Shown here piece after piece: positions 1-5,681 of a DNA stretch of 7,275 bases. The position numbers were made by a program, and so were the translations under genes. Position 1 is the first letter of the stretch, and every line of letters begins with the position of its first letter. Below the pieces are notes generated by a model, which worked only from the letters and a program-made list of their open reading frames with translations, did no database searches and had not been told where the DNA came from. Source of the stretch: Solobacterium sp. (GTDB lineage: Bacteria; Bacillota_I; Bacilli_A; Erysipelotrichales; Erysipelotrichaceae); contig JAEEHG010000149.1 of assembly GCA_016280695.1 (NCBI GenBank), positions 1-7,275 on the forward strand. The letters run 5' to 3'.

Positions 1-13
1 ATTCCTCTATGAT

Positions 14-670
14 TCAGAAGGGCAGATTCTGAATGGTATCTGTCCAGTTGCGCAGCATTGCCTTCTGCGCCTTCTTCATGTCACCTTTGCGCAGGAAGCT
101 GATGATCTCTTCGTGCTGACGGATACTACCGGCTGAGTCTTCCGGGTCGGTGAAATACAGGGTTTCAATCCGCAGGCAGTGTGTGTAGAGGGTTGCAAAG
201 AACTTGGTCAGGAAATAATTGTCCGCCAGATCAAAGAACTGCTGATGAAACTGTTTGTCCAGGATCCGCACATCTTTCCTGCGGCCGGCATCAGCAGCTT
301 TTTTCATTCGGTCATTGATATCCGCCAGTTTCTGCAGAAATGATTCACTGATCCTGTCTTCATCCTTGCCCATGGCCAGGCAGTTGAGCCGTCCGATGAG
401 TTCGTAGTTGTCTCTGACCTCATCCGGATGGATTTCGGAGACAATACTTTCCCGGTTCGGAATAATATCGATCAGTTTCTGATCGGCCAGAAGCTGCAGG
501 GCTTCACGGACCGGGGTGCGGCTGACGGAAAAGTATGCAGCGATCTCCGTGTCCATGATTTTCTCACCCGGGCGCATTGTCCCTTCGGTGATCCATTCGA
601 GAAGCGTATTGTATACCCGGTCCTTGGCGGTTAACCTGGGTTCATTGAGTGGTTTGGCTGGAATTGGCAT
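14..670 (-). CDS. GntR-family transcriptional regulator, FCD (FadR C-terminal-like) subfamily
   Basis: This 218-residue protein is a DNA-binding repressor or activator that probably senses a small carboxylic or amino acid. Residues about 12-77 form the GntR winged helix-turn-helix: LRPGEKI-like MRPGEKIMD near 32-40, then the recognition-helix signature SVSRTPVREAL at 48-58. Residues about 85-215 are an all-helical FCD ligand domain. Its metal-site residues are visible as D138 and H142 (in DKQFH) and H186 (in RQHEEI). The position where the family normally has the last histidine appears to be N208. Length is normal for the subfamily (about 210-240). The start codon has a GTGAGGA ribosome binding site seven bases upstream. 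The gene diverges from dpaL, the usual layout for a regulator of the adjacent catabolic operon, so control of dpaL and of itself is inferred. The family is secure; the ligand is unknown. Confidence 0.93.
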   Translation of the reverse strand: MPIPAKPLNEPRLTAKDRVYNTLLEWITEGTMRPGEKIMDTEIAAYFSVSRTPVREALQLLADQKLIDIIPNRESIVSEIHPDEVRDNYELIGRLNCLAMGKDEDRISESFLQKLADINDRMKKAADAGRRKDVRILDKQFHQQFFDLADNYFLTKFFATLYTHCLRIETLYFTDPEDSAGSIRQHEEIISFLRKGDMKKAQKAMLRNWTDTIQNLPF

Positions 671-699
671 GAATTGATCCTCACTTTCGTAACGGAATC

Positions 700-728
700 A
701 TTTTAGCAAAGCTGTTTGACAATGTACA
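700..728 (-). promoter_or_regulatory. Candidate promoter of the GntR regulator gene
   Basis: On the minus strand TGTACA (723-728) lies 17 bases upstream of TAAAAT (700-705), a fair sigma-A-type pair; the -35 matches four of six consensus bases. It would start transcription about 25 bases before the start codon. Its -35 box overlaps the spacer of the opposing dpaL promoter and the short palindrome at 726-736, so one bound regulator could affect both directions. Assigned by eye only. Confidence 0.4.
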
Positions 729-744
729 TAATATGTGATATTTA
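716..744 (+). promoter_or_regulatory. Candidate promoter of the dpaL-amidohydrolase operon
   Basis: A perfect -35 hexamer TTGACA (716-721) is followed after 17 bases by TATTTA (739-744), a weak -10. A strong -35 with a poor -10 is compatible with a regulated promoter. Transcription would start near 750, placing the 755-773 palindrome just downstream of the start, a typical repressor position. The ribosome binding site GGAGG (782-786) is six bases before the dpaL ATG. Confidence 0.5.
726..736. promoter_or_regulatory. Short perfect palindrome ACATA-A-TATGT, possible operator
   Basis: Five bases on each side of a central A are perfectly complementary. The site lies within the -35/-10 spacer of the dpaL promoter and overlaps the -35 of the divergent regulator promoter. 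GntR/FCD proteins bind short A/T-rich inverted repeats as dimers, so this is a reasonable second operator. A/T-rich palindromes of this size also arise by chance. Confidence 0.35.
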
Positions 745-754
745 TTTTGTGTAT

Positions 755-773
755 GCAATATATTACATATTGC
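755..773. promoter_or_regulatory. Inverted repeat GCAATAT-N5-ATATTGC, candidate operator for the GntR/FCD regulator
   Basis: Two perfect seven-base arms are separated by ATTAC, giving a 19-base dyad. It sits between the predicted dpaL transcription start and its ribosome binding site. Symmetry, size and position match a dimeric repressor site at a divergent regulator/operon boundary. It is not followed by a T-tract, so it is not a terminator. Binding by the neighbouring regulator is inferred from location. Confidence 0.5.
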
Positions 774-792
774 TGGTAAGTGGAGGGATAAT

Positions 793-1953
793 ATGAAAAT
801 CGTATACAATCGTCATAAAGGGGAAAACAGACCGGCCAACATGGACCGTTTCACGGCAGAGAAAGCGGATGCAGTGCGCCGCTATCATCAGTCAATCAGT
901 ACATATGAACCGACTGTATTAGCAGATCTGTCAGTAACCGGCAAAATTCTCGGGGCAGACAGTATCCGTGTCAAGGATGAAAGCAGCCGGTTCGGCCTGA
1001 ACGCCTTCAAGGGCCTGGGCGGATCCTACTGTCTTGGCAGACTGCTGGCCAAACACTACCATCTTGGTGAACAGTTCACGTTTGATGATATTGCTTCTGC
1101 CGGCAGCGACCAGATGACCTTTGTGACAGCGACCGACGGCAATCATGGCCGCGGGGTGGCATGGGCGGCCCGCATGCTGGGACAGAAAGCAGTTGTATAT
1201 ATGCCGCGGGGCAGTGCCTTAGAACGTCTGGAGAACATCAGAAAGCAGGGCGCTGAAGCAGAGATCACGGCCCTGAACTATGATGATACGGTCAGGTTCG
1301 CAAAGAGCCAGGCTGAGAAGTACGGCTGGGTGCTGGTGCAGGACACCGCCTGGGAAGGATATGAAGAAATCCCGCTGATGATCATGCAGGGTTATCTGAC
1401 CATGGCCTCGGAAGCGGTCAGCCAGCTGGGAGACAGAAAGCCGACGCATATTTTCCTGCAGGCCGGGGTCGGGGCCATGTCCGGGGCTGTTTCCGCATTC
1501 CTGCGCAATGTCTATGGAAACGACCCGAAGATCATTATTGTGGAACCGGACAAGGCAGACTGCAACTATCAGACAGCCCTGGCAGATGACGGCACCCTGC
1601 ACACTGTGACCGGGGATCTGGACACCATCATGGCCGGGCTGGCCTGCGGGGAACCGTGCACGGTCGGCTATGAACTGCTGCAGTACTGTGCTGATGCCTT
1701 TATTTCCATGCCGGACAGCGTGGCAGCGTATGGTATGCGTATCCTGGGCAATCCGGCCGGTAATGATGACCGGGTGATCTCCGGGGAGAGCGGGGCAGCT
1801 GGTTTTGGTGCCCTGGCAGAAATCCTGACCCGGGAACCGGAAATCCGGGAGGCAATTGGCCTGGATAATCAGTCTGTTGTGCTGTGCTTCTCGACAGAAG
1901 GCGCAACTGACATAACCAACTACAGATCGATCGTGTGGGAAGGAAACTTTTGA
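793..1953 (+). CDS. dpaL: Diaminopropionate ammonia-lyase (PLP-dependent)
   Basis: The 386-residue enzyme belongs to the tryptophan-synthase-beta (fold type II) PLP family. It is expected to convert 2,3-diaminopropionate to pyruvate and two ammonia in the cytoplasm. The PLP lysine is K73 in NAFKGLGGSY, a hallmark of DpaL/YgeX. TDGNHG at 114-119 supplies the conserved aspartate D115, QDTAWEGYE near 183-191 supplies the second conserved acid D184, and GVGAMSG at 225-231 is the phosphate-binding glycine loop. FSTEGATD near 366-373 is the C-terminal serine/threonine motif. Length matches the family (about 390-400). ATG at 793 has GGAGG six bases upstream. It is first in an operon with the M20 amidohydrolase, 14 bases downstream. 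In E. coli ygeX is followed by ygeY, also M20 but of a different subgroup, in a purine-degradation cluster; none of the other cluster genes is visible here. Confidence 0.93.
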   Translation: MKIVYNRHKGENRPANMDRFTAEKADAVRRYHQSISTYEPTVLADLSVTGKILGADSIRVKDESSRFGLNAFKGLGGSYCLGRLLAKHYHLGEQFTFDDIASAGSDQMTFVTATDGNHGRGVAWAARMLGQKAVVYMPRGSALERLENIRKQGAEAEITALNYDDTVRFAKSQAEKYGWVLVQDTAWEGYEEIPLMIMQGYLTMASEAVSQLGDRKPTHIFLQAGVGAMSGAVSAFLRNVYGNDPKIIIVEPDKADCNYQTALADDGTLHTVTGDLDTIMAGLACGEPCTVGYELLQYCADAFISMPDSVAAYGMRILGNPAGNDDRVISGESGAAGFGALAEILTREPEIREAIGLDNQSVVLCFSTEGATDITNYRSIVWEGNF

Positions 1954-1960
1954 AAAGGAG
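1953..1960 (+). promoter_or_regulatory. Ribosome binding site that fixes the amidohydrolase start
   Basis: AAAAGGAG begins on the last base of the dpaL stop codon and lies seven bases before ATG at 1968. This choice removes 11 basic residues that would be added by an in-frame ATG at 1935, which lies inside dpaL and lacks such a site. Translation re-initiation after dpaL is likely. Confidence 0.8.
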
Positions 1961-1967
1961 AAGAAAA

Positions 1968-3125
1968 ATGACAAAAGAAGAGATCCGTACAAAAATCATT
2001 GAAATCAGACATCATATCCACATGCATCCGGAAACCGGCATGGATACGGTGCAGACAGCAGACTATGTCGCGAAAATCATGGAGGACCTGGGCTGTGAAG
2101 TCACCCGGGGAATCGGTACCAACGGTGTTGTGGCAACCATGAAATGCGGGGACGGCAAGGGTATGATCGGCCTGCGGGCTGATATGGATGCCCTGAATAT
2201 CCAGGAAGACAATGATCTGCCGTATAAGTCACAGGTCCCTGGCAAGATGCACGGCTGCGGTCATGACAGCCATACTGCCACCCTGATCGGCGCGGCGATG
2301 CTGCTGAAGGAATCACAGGACTTCAACGGTACGGTTGTCTTTGTGTTCCAGCCGGGTGAGGAACCGGGTCTGGGGGCGAAGGCCATGATCGCCGACGGCC
2401 TGTTTGAGAAGTTCCCGATGACCGAGATCTATGGACAGCACAATCAGCCGGACCAGCCGCTGGGCACGATCAAGACCAGAGCCGGTCAGATCCGTTCCAG
2501 TGAAGACGATTTCTGGATTACCATCAAAGGCAAAGGCGGCCATGCCTCAGCCCCGCATCTGGTGCATGATCCGCTGGTGGCTGCAGCAGAAATCATCATA
2601 CAGCTGCAGACGATCATCTCCCGCAATGTCAACCCGCTGGATGCGGCGACAGTGTCCTGCTGCGATATCAAGACCGACGGGGTCATGAACACGCTTCCGA
2701 CCAATATTACAATCCTTGGTGACTGCCGCACATATAACCCGGCAGTATCCCAGTTGATTGAAAAGAAAATGCGGCAGATTGTCGCATCAGTATGCGAAGC
2801 AAATGACTGCGAAGGAGAAGTGAAATATGACCGGGTATTCATCCCGGCAATCAATGATGCTGCCTGCACCCAGGTTGTCATTGACACAGCCACGAAGCTT
2901 TTCGGACCGGAAAAGGTTATTGTTTCGGAGTTCCCGGGTTCAGCCAGCGAAGATTTCGGACAGTTCTCGGCAATTGTACCGGGCTGTCTGTTTGATATCG
3001 GCACCCTGCCGGAAGGCGCAGTCACGTTTGCGCCGAAGCATAACGCGCATTATGTCTTCAATGACGACGCGATCCTGGTCGGCAGTGAGATGTTTGCGCA
3101 GATCGTCAGAGACCGTCTGAAGTAA
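1968..3125 (+). CDS. M20-family amidohydrolase (M20D, hippurate / N-acyl-amino-acid hydrolase type)
   Basis: The 385-residue cytoplasmic metallohydrolase should cleave an amide bond between an acyl group and an amino acid. Motifs in order: RHHIHMHPETG at 14-24, RADMDAL at 70-76, HGCGHD at 95-100 with ligands C97 and H99, PGEEPG at 129-134 with catalytic E131 and ligand E132, H158 in GQHNQP, the dimerisation/lid motif GKGGHASAPH at 188-197, SASEDFG at 325-331, and the C-terminal ligand H358 in KHNAHY. The cysteine in HGCGHD marks the M20D group (hippurate hydrolase, IAA-amino acid hydrolase, thermostable carboxypeptidase) rather than ArgE/DapE. All active-site residues are present and length is normal. 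Position directly after dpaL suggests an N-acylated diaminopropionate or related amino acid as substrate; this is inference. Confidence 0.9.
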   Translation: MTKEEIRTKIIEIRHHIHMHPETGMDTVQTADYVAKIMEDLGCEVTRGIGTNGVVATMKCGDGKGMIGLRADMDALNIQEDNDLPYKSQVPGKMHGCGHDSHTATLIGAAMLLKESQDFNGTVVFVFQPGEEPGLGAKAMIADGLFEKFPMTEIYGQHNQPDQPLGTIKTRAGQIRSSEDDFWITIKGKGGHASAPHLVHDPLVAAAEIIIQLQTIISRNVNPLDAATVSCCDIKTDGVMNTLPTNITILGDCRTYNPAVSQLIEKKMRQIVASVCEANDCEGEVKYDRVFIPAINDAACTQVVIDTATKLFGPEKVIVSEFPGSASEDFGQFSAIVPGCLFDIGTLPEGAVTFAPKHNAHYVFNDDAILVGSEMFAQIVRDRLK

Positions 3126-3137
3126 TATAGTATAATA

Positions 3138-3170
3138 ATCCGGTACATGGTTTTTTGTGCCGGATTTTTT
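3138..3170 (+). terminator. Rho-independent terminator of the dpaL-amidohydrolase operon
   Basis: ATCCGGTAC (3138-3146) pairs with GTGCCGGAT (3157-3165), a nine-base stem with one G-U pair and a ten-base loop. It is followed immediately by six T residues (3165-3170). It begins 12 bases after the amidohydrolase stop codon. The next gene starts only 28 bases beyond the T-tract. Confidence 0.85.
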
Positions 3171-3198
3171 GTTATCATCAAAGTGGCGGAGAAAAGAA

Positions 3199-3681
3199 AT
3201 GGCTGATCAATCCCTGAAGAAAGACAATCCCAGTTTTATCAAAACCAGAACAGATTATTTCTGGATTATCGACCTCTTTGCCTATACGCTGACGGGAACG
3301 TGCAGTTCCCTGGCATTTCATCTGAGCCCGAAGGGAATACTGATGGTGGCAGCGGTCTGTATTGTGCAGGGGGCAGTGATCCTGTTTACTTCGTATTATT
3401 GGAACTGGCCGCTGTATGCCAAGCGTTTCTGCGGCTCATTCCTGCCCGGTCTGCTCCTGGTCTTTTTCTACCGGATCATCTTGCCGCCGGACGGTGTCTA
3501 TGCGCTGATCTCGGCCATGTTCATGCCGATTGCCTCGGGTACAACATTGGTGCAGGGAATCTGTCATACAAATAAAAAAGCCGGATGGCTGATGATGCTG
3601 GAAGCGGTGCTCATCGGTCTCAGTCTGGGCCTGGGCGGTTTTGCAGCTATGAAGATCGGAGGGGCAGCCGGATGGATCTGA
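3199..3681 (+). CDS. Small membrane protein resembling the membrane part of ThrE/YjjP exporters
   Basis: The 160-residue protein is hydrophobic, with about five membrane segments (roughly 21-41, 45-65, 78-94, 98-119, 128-153) and a short charged N-terminus. The stretch from ALISAMFMPIASG (102-114) to LEAVLIGLSLGLGG (134-147) resembles the end of the ThrE/DUF1212 membrane domain, where a PLxPG-like turn, a short polar loop and an EALLIA-type helix occur. YjjP-like proteins are usually near 250 residues, with a soluble N-terminal head that is absent here. ATG at 3199 is chosen because GGAG (3188-3191) lies seven bases upstream; the only extension is a GTG inside the terminator arm. It overlaps the next gene by 10 bases, pointing to a two-subunit transporter. 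Substrate is unknown; threonine/serine or a dicarboxylate are family precedents. The gene is certain, the family moderate. Confidence 0.55.
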   Translation: MADQSLKKDNPSFIKTRTDYFWIIDLFAYTLTGTCSSLAFHLSPKGILMVAAVCIVQGAVILFTSYYWNWPLYAKRFCGSFLPGLLLVFFYRIILPPDGVYALISAMFMPIASGTTLVQGICHTNKKAGWLMMLEAVLIGLSLGLGGFAAMKIGGAAGWI

Positions 3682-4133
3682 TAAAGGAAGTTCTGCTGTA
3701 TGGCTTGTACTGCGGCGGTCTCGGAGTCGGTCTGACGATGATCCGCAGTATTTCCACGTATACATTGAAATATGTATTTGTTGCGTCTTTCTTCTGCGGC
3801 AGTATTTACACACTGGTGAATACGCTGACCGGATGGACTGTGCTGGCAGCGTTTGCCGCAGCCTTTGCGGCGGCGACGGTGATCCGGTTCTTCTTCGAAA
3901 AGCAGCGGTATGGCCTGTATTTCGGCCTGGTGATCACATCGGTATTCTGTCTCTGCCCGGGGGTTGCCATGGCAAACATGTTTGACGGGATCATGAACGG
4001 TGACATCGCTGTTGTCCTGAGCAAACTGGAGCGGGTGCTGATTATGGCTGCCGGGCTGTCCCTGGGGATCCTGGCTGCCGGGCTGGTGCTGGACAAAGTA
4101 TACGGGCACCGGGTGCCGGAAGAACTGCGATAG
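3672..4133 (+). CDS. Small membrane protein resembling ThrE_2/YjjB (DUF3815) exporter half
   Basis: The 153-residue polytopic protein has about four or five membrane segments. Size matches YjjB/DUF3815 proteins (about 150). CPGVAMANMFDGIMNGD (near 98-114) resembles the conserved PG-turn of the ThrE family, followed by an amphipathic helix with LERVLIMAAGLSLG (near 121-134). ATG at 3672 has GGAGGGG (3658-3664) seven bases upstream and overlaps the stop region of the preceding gene by 10 bases, so translation is likely coupled and the two proteins probably form one transporter. The longer in-frame start at 3585 would lie deep inside the upstream gene and has no comparable binding site. The family assignment rests on pattern resemblance only, and the transported compound is not known. 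Confidence 0.55.
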   Translation: MDLIKEVLLYGLYCGGLGVGLTMIRSISTYTLKYVFVASFFCGSIYTLVNTLTGWTVLAAFAAAFAAATVIRFFFEKQRYGLYFGLVITSVFCLCPGVAMANMFDGIMNGDIAVVLSKLERVLIMAAGLSLGILAAGLVLDKVYGHRVPEELR

Positions 4134-4141
4134 TCATAAAA

Positions 4142-4169
4142 AAGAATGCCGGAAACGGCATTTTTCTTT
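4142..4169 (+). terminator. Terminator of the ThrE-like gene pair
   Basis: Bases 4142-4151 pair with 4156-4165 around a GAAA tetraloop; the core is ATGCCG/CGGCAT. A-rich and T-rich flanks extend the stem and supply a T-tract (TTTTTCTTT, 4161-4169). It begins nine bases after the stop codon. The A-tract on the left could let it also work on the minus strand. Confidence 0.85.
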
Positions 4170-4177
4170 CTGCAGGC

Positions 4178-4207
4178 AAAAGAAAACCCTGTACATTTCT
4201 CAGGGTT
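4178..4207 (-). terminator. Terminator of the MFS transporter gene
   Basis: Read on the minus strand, AACCCTG (4201-4207) pairs with CAGGGTT (4185-4191) across a nine-base loop, then TTTTCTTTT follows (4186-4178). It lies 11 bases after the transporter stop codon and tail-to-tail with the plus-strand terminator at 4142-4169. Confidence 0.8.
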
Positions 4208-4217
4208 CAGGAAGATA

Positions 4218-5390
4218 TCAGGCTTTGGTTTTCCGGCCGATCAGCACCACCAGGAGCAGACCGGAAACCGCCAGCAGCATTACTGCAAACAGGCTCATCT
4301 GGTAACTGCCGGTGCGGTCGGTGAGAAAGCCGTAGAAGGTTGTCATGACGGCGTAGGCCGAAGTGGCGCAGATTGTCACCTTGGAATAGACATCGGCGTA
4401 ATTATCCCTGGCTGCTTTCTGGGACAGCAGGGAAAGCCCGACGGTGCTGATCGAGAAATTCGCGGCATACAGCGCTGCCCCGCCCAGCATCAGCGCGGGT
4501 ACAGACCGCAGGAAAGCCATCAGGGCAGTACCGGTCAGCCCGATCAGCAGATACATGACAGAGGCTTTGATCGCCCCGAGCCGGTCAGCCACAAAACCGT
4601 AGACAAACTTGAAGAGTGAGTTTGTCAGGTTCTGTACGGAAGCCACGGTAGCTGAGAACTGCAGGGAATAGCCGGCACTGACTGCCAGGGCCGAGATATG
4701 GGAATTCATGCCGTTCTGTCCGGAGAAACAGATCCCGGCCAGACAGAGCATAACCAGCGTGGAAAGGGCAATGGCGGCTGTTGTTCCGGCAGCGGATTTC
4801 TGACTGCTGCCCTGTACGGATTCAGGATGGAGCAGCCGCATGGTCAATGTGCAGGGCAGGCACACAGCCAGCAGGATCGCGGCCATGAGGCGGAAACTGG
4901 TCTGGTAGCCGAAGGCAGTGATAACCTTGCCCAGAACCGGGTTCATCAGGGCGGCGAACACACCGCTGAAGCCCATGGCAATACCGAGTTTCGAGCCGTT
5001 CTTTTCACCATACCAGTCTTTCAGAATCAGCGATACCGGCAGGGTTGCGAAACAGCCTGCGGCGATACCGATCAGAATACCGGCAACATAGAAGATATAT
5101 ATTGACTTGGCAACAGACATCAGCAGATAAGAAGCGGCTCCCAGCAGCACCCCGAAGGACATGACCTGACTGATTTTGAACCTTTTGATCAACCGGACAA
5201 ATACCGGTGCGAAAAAGGCAGTGGAAAGGCTGGTCAGGGTTACCGTTAATGCGACATCACCGCGCCCGACCTGCAGGCTTTCGGCAATGGGGGTAAAGTA
5301 GATGCCGATACAGTTGGATATAAGACCGACGGCGCCGCCGATGCACAGACAGCACCGCAGCAGAATCAAAGTACGCTCACGTTCATTCAT
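4218..5390 (-). CDS. Major facilitator superfamily transporter
   Basis: The 390-residue inner-membrane protein has two hydrophobic halves, each with about six helices, separated by a polar central loop near 187-203. Loop 2-3 carries the basic RLIKRFK (66-72), a degenerate MFS motif A, and the matching loop 8-9 carries YGFVADRLGAIKAS (264-277), the better-preserved repeat of it. DWYGEKNGSKLGIAMGFSG (125-143) resembles the W-G/A-rich segment seen in monocarboxylate and oxalate/formate antiporter-like MFS proteins. Length is typical. ATG at 5388-5390 follows AAAGGTGAG on the minus strand. The gene is monocistronic between its own promoter and terminator. It lies near the dpaL locus but in the opposite orientation to the genes on either side, so a role in that pathway is only a possibility. 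The superfamily is certain; the substrate is unknown. Confidence 0.9.
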   Translation of the reverse strand: MNERERTLILLRCCLCIGGAVGLISNCIGIYFTPIAESLQVGRGDVALTVTLTSLSTAFFAPVFVRLIKRFKISQVMSFGVLLGAASYLLMSVAKSIYIFYVAGILIGIAAGCFATLPVSLILKDWYGEKNGSKLGIAMGFSGVFAALMNPVLGKVITAFGYQTSFRLMAAILLAVCLPCTLTMRLLHPESVQGSSQKSAAGTTAAIALSTLVMLCLAGICFSGQNGMNSHISALAVSAGYSLQFSATVASVQNLTNSLFKFVYGFVADRLGAIKASVMYLLIGLTGTALMAFLRSVPALMLGGAALYAANFSISTVGLSLLSQKAARDNYADVYSKVTICATSAYAVMTTFYGFLTDRTGSYQMSLFAVMLLAVSGLLLVVLIGRKTKA

Positions 5391-5414
5391 TTTCTCACCT
5401 TTGTACCGCTAAAT

Positions 5415-5443
5415 ATTATAACGATTCAGTCTATGAAACAAAG
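5415..5443 (-). promoter_or_regulatory. Promoter of the MFS transporter gene
   Basis: The minus strand shows a perfect TATAAT (5415-5420). Upstream, TTTGTT or CTTTGT (within 5437-5443) at 16-17 bases is a weak -35. Transcription would start near 5408, leaving a leader of about 18 bases. The -35 zone nearly abuts the extended -10 of the divergent lysS promoter. Confidence 0.55.
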
Positions 5444-5448
5444 AAATA

Positions 5449-5457
5449 TGCTACAAT
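5449..5457 (+). promoter_or_regulatory. Extended -10 promoter of the lysS T-box leader
   Basis: TGCTACAAT contains the TGn extension and a -10 hexamer TACAAT (5452-5457). No good -35 is present near 5429-5434, as expected for extended -10 promoters. Transcription would begin about 5463-5465, just before the first T-box helices. Confidence 0.6.
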
Positions 5458-5460
5458 AAA

Positions 5461-5659
5461 CGCATTCCCGATAATCCGGAAGGATTGCCGGAGGTTCCGT
5501 AACAGAGAGTTCCCGTCAGGTGAAAGGGAAACGGAAGAGAAGGCATGGTAAGGCCCGGGGAGGGAAACGCGGCCGGCGTTAAAGGCATAATGAGGTGACA
5601 ACTGTCACGAATTAGGGTGGTACCACGAACAAGCTCTCGTCCCTATGGCGGGAGCTTTT
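5461..5659 (+). ncRNA. T-box riboswitch leader of lysS
   Basis: This leader senses uncharged tRNA and permits lysS transcription when the tRNA is not aminoacylated. In Stem I, TTCCGT (5495-5500) pairs with ACGGAA (5531-5536). The AG-bulge strand AACAGAGAG (5501-5509) follows, then a distal TTCCC/GGGAA helix (5510-5514 with 5526-5530) capped by a loop with GGTGAAA. A GTGAC/GTCAC hairpin (5595-5608) sits where Stem III is expected. The T-box sequence AGGGTGGTACCACG (5614-5627) matches the family consensus. In the antiterminator, AGGG (5614-5617) pairs with CCCT (5641-5644) and ACG (5625-5627) with CGT (5638-5640), leaving the TGGTACC bulge whose TGGT would pair with an ACCA tRNA end. The Lys codon AAG at 5540-5542 is the best specifier candidate, but it partly overlaps a possible helix. 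The 5' boundary is approximate. Confidence 0.95.
5631..5659 (+). terminator. Regulated terminator of the lysS T-box
   Basis: AAGCTCTCGTC (5631-5641) pairs over 11 bases, with two G-U pairs, with GGCGGGAGCTT (5647-5657) around CCTAT. The T-run that follows is short (TTTT then ATTTAT). Its left arm uses bases 5638-5641, which the antiterminator also needs, so the two structures exclude each other. Confidence 0.9.
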
Positions 5660-5681
5660 ATTTATCAGGAGGAGAAAGATT

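Noticed and set aside
1935..1967. Earlier in-frame ATG for the amidohydrolase
   Set aside because: It lies inside dpaL, adds a basic stretch not typical of the family, and lacks the strong binding site that precedes ATG 1968.
1219..1992. 257-codon open frame on the minus strand opposite dpaL
   Set aside because: It is a shadow of dpaL; composition is unlike a folded protein and no family is recognisable.
3157..3198. GTG start extending the first ThrE-like protein by 14 residues
   Set aside because: The GTG lies in the right arm of the terminator hairpin; ATG 3199 has a well-spaced GGAG.
3585..3671. Longer start for the second ThrE-like gene
   Set aside because: It would overlap the first gene by almost 100 bases and produce a polar leader; ATG 3672 has GGAGGGG at good spacing.
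4146..4619. 157-codon plus-strand frame starting in the terminator region
   Set aside because: It runs antisense to the MFS gene, is low in hydrophobic residues and rich in Q/H/G, and is a shadow frame.
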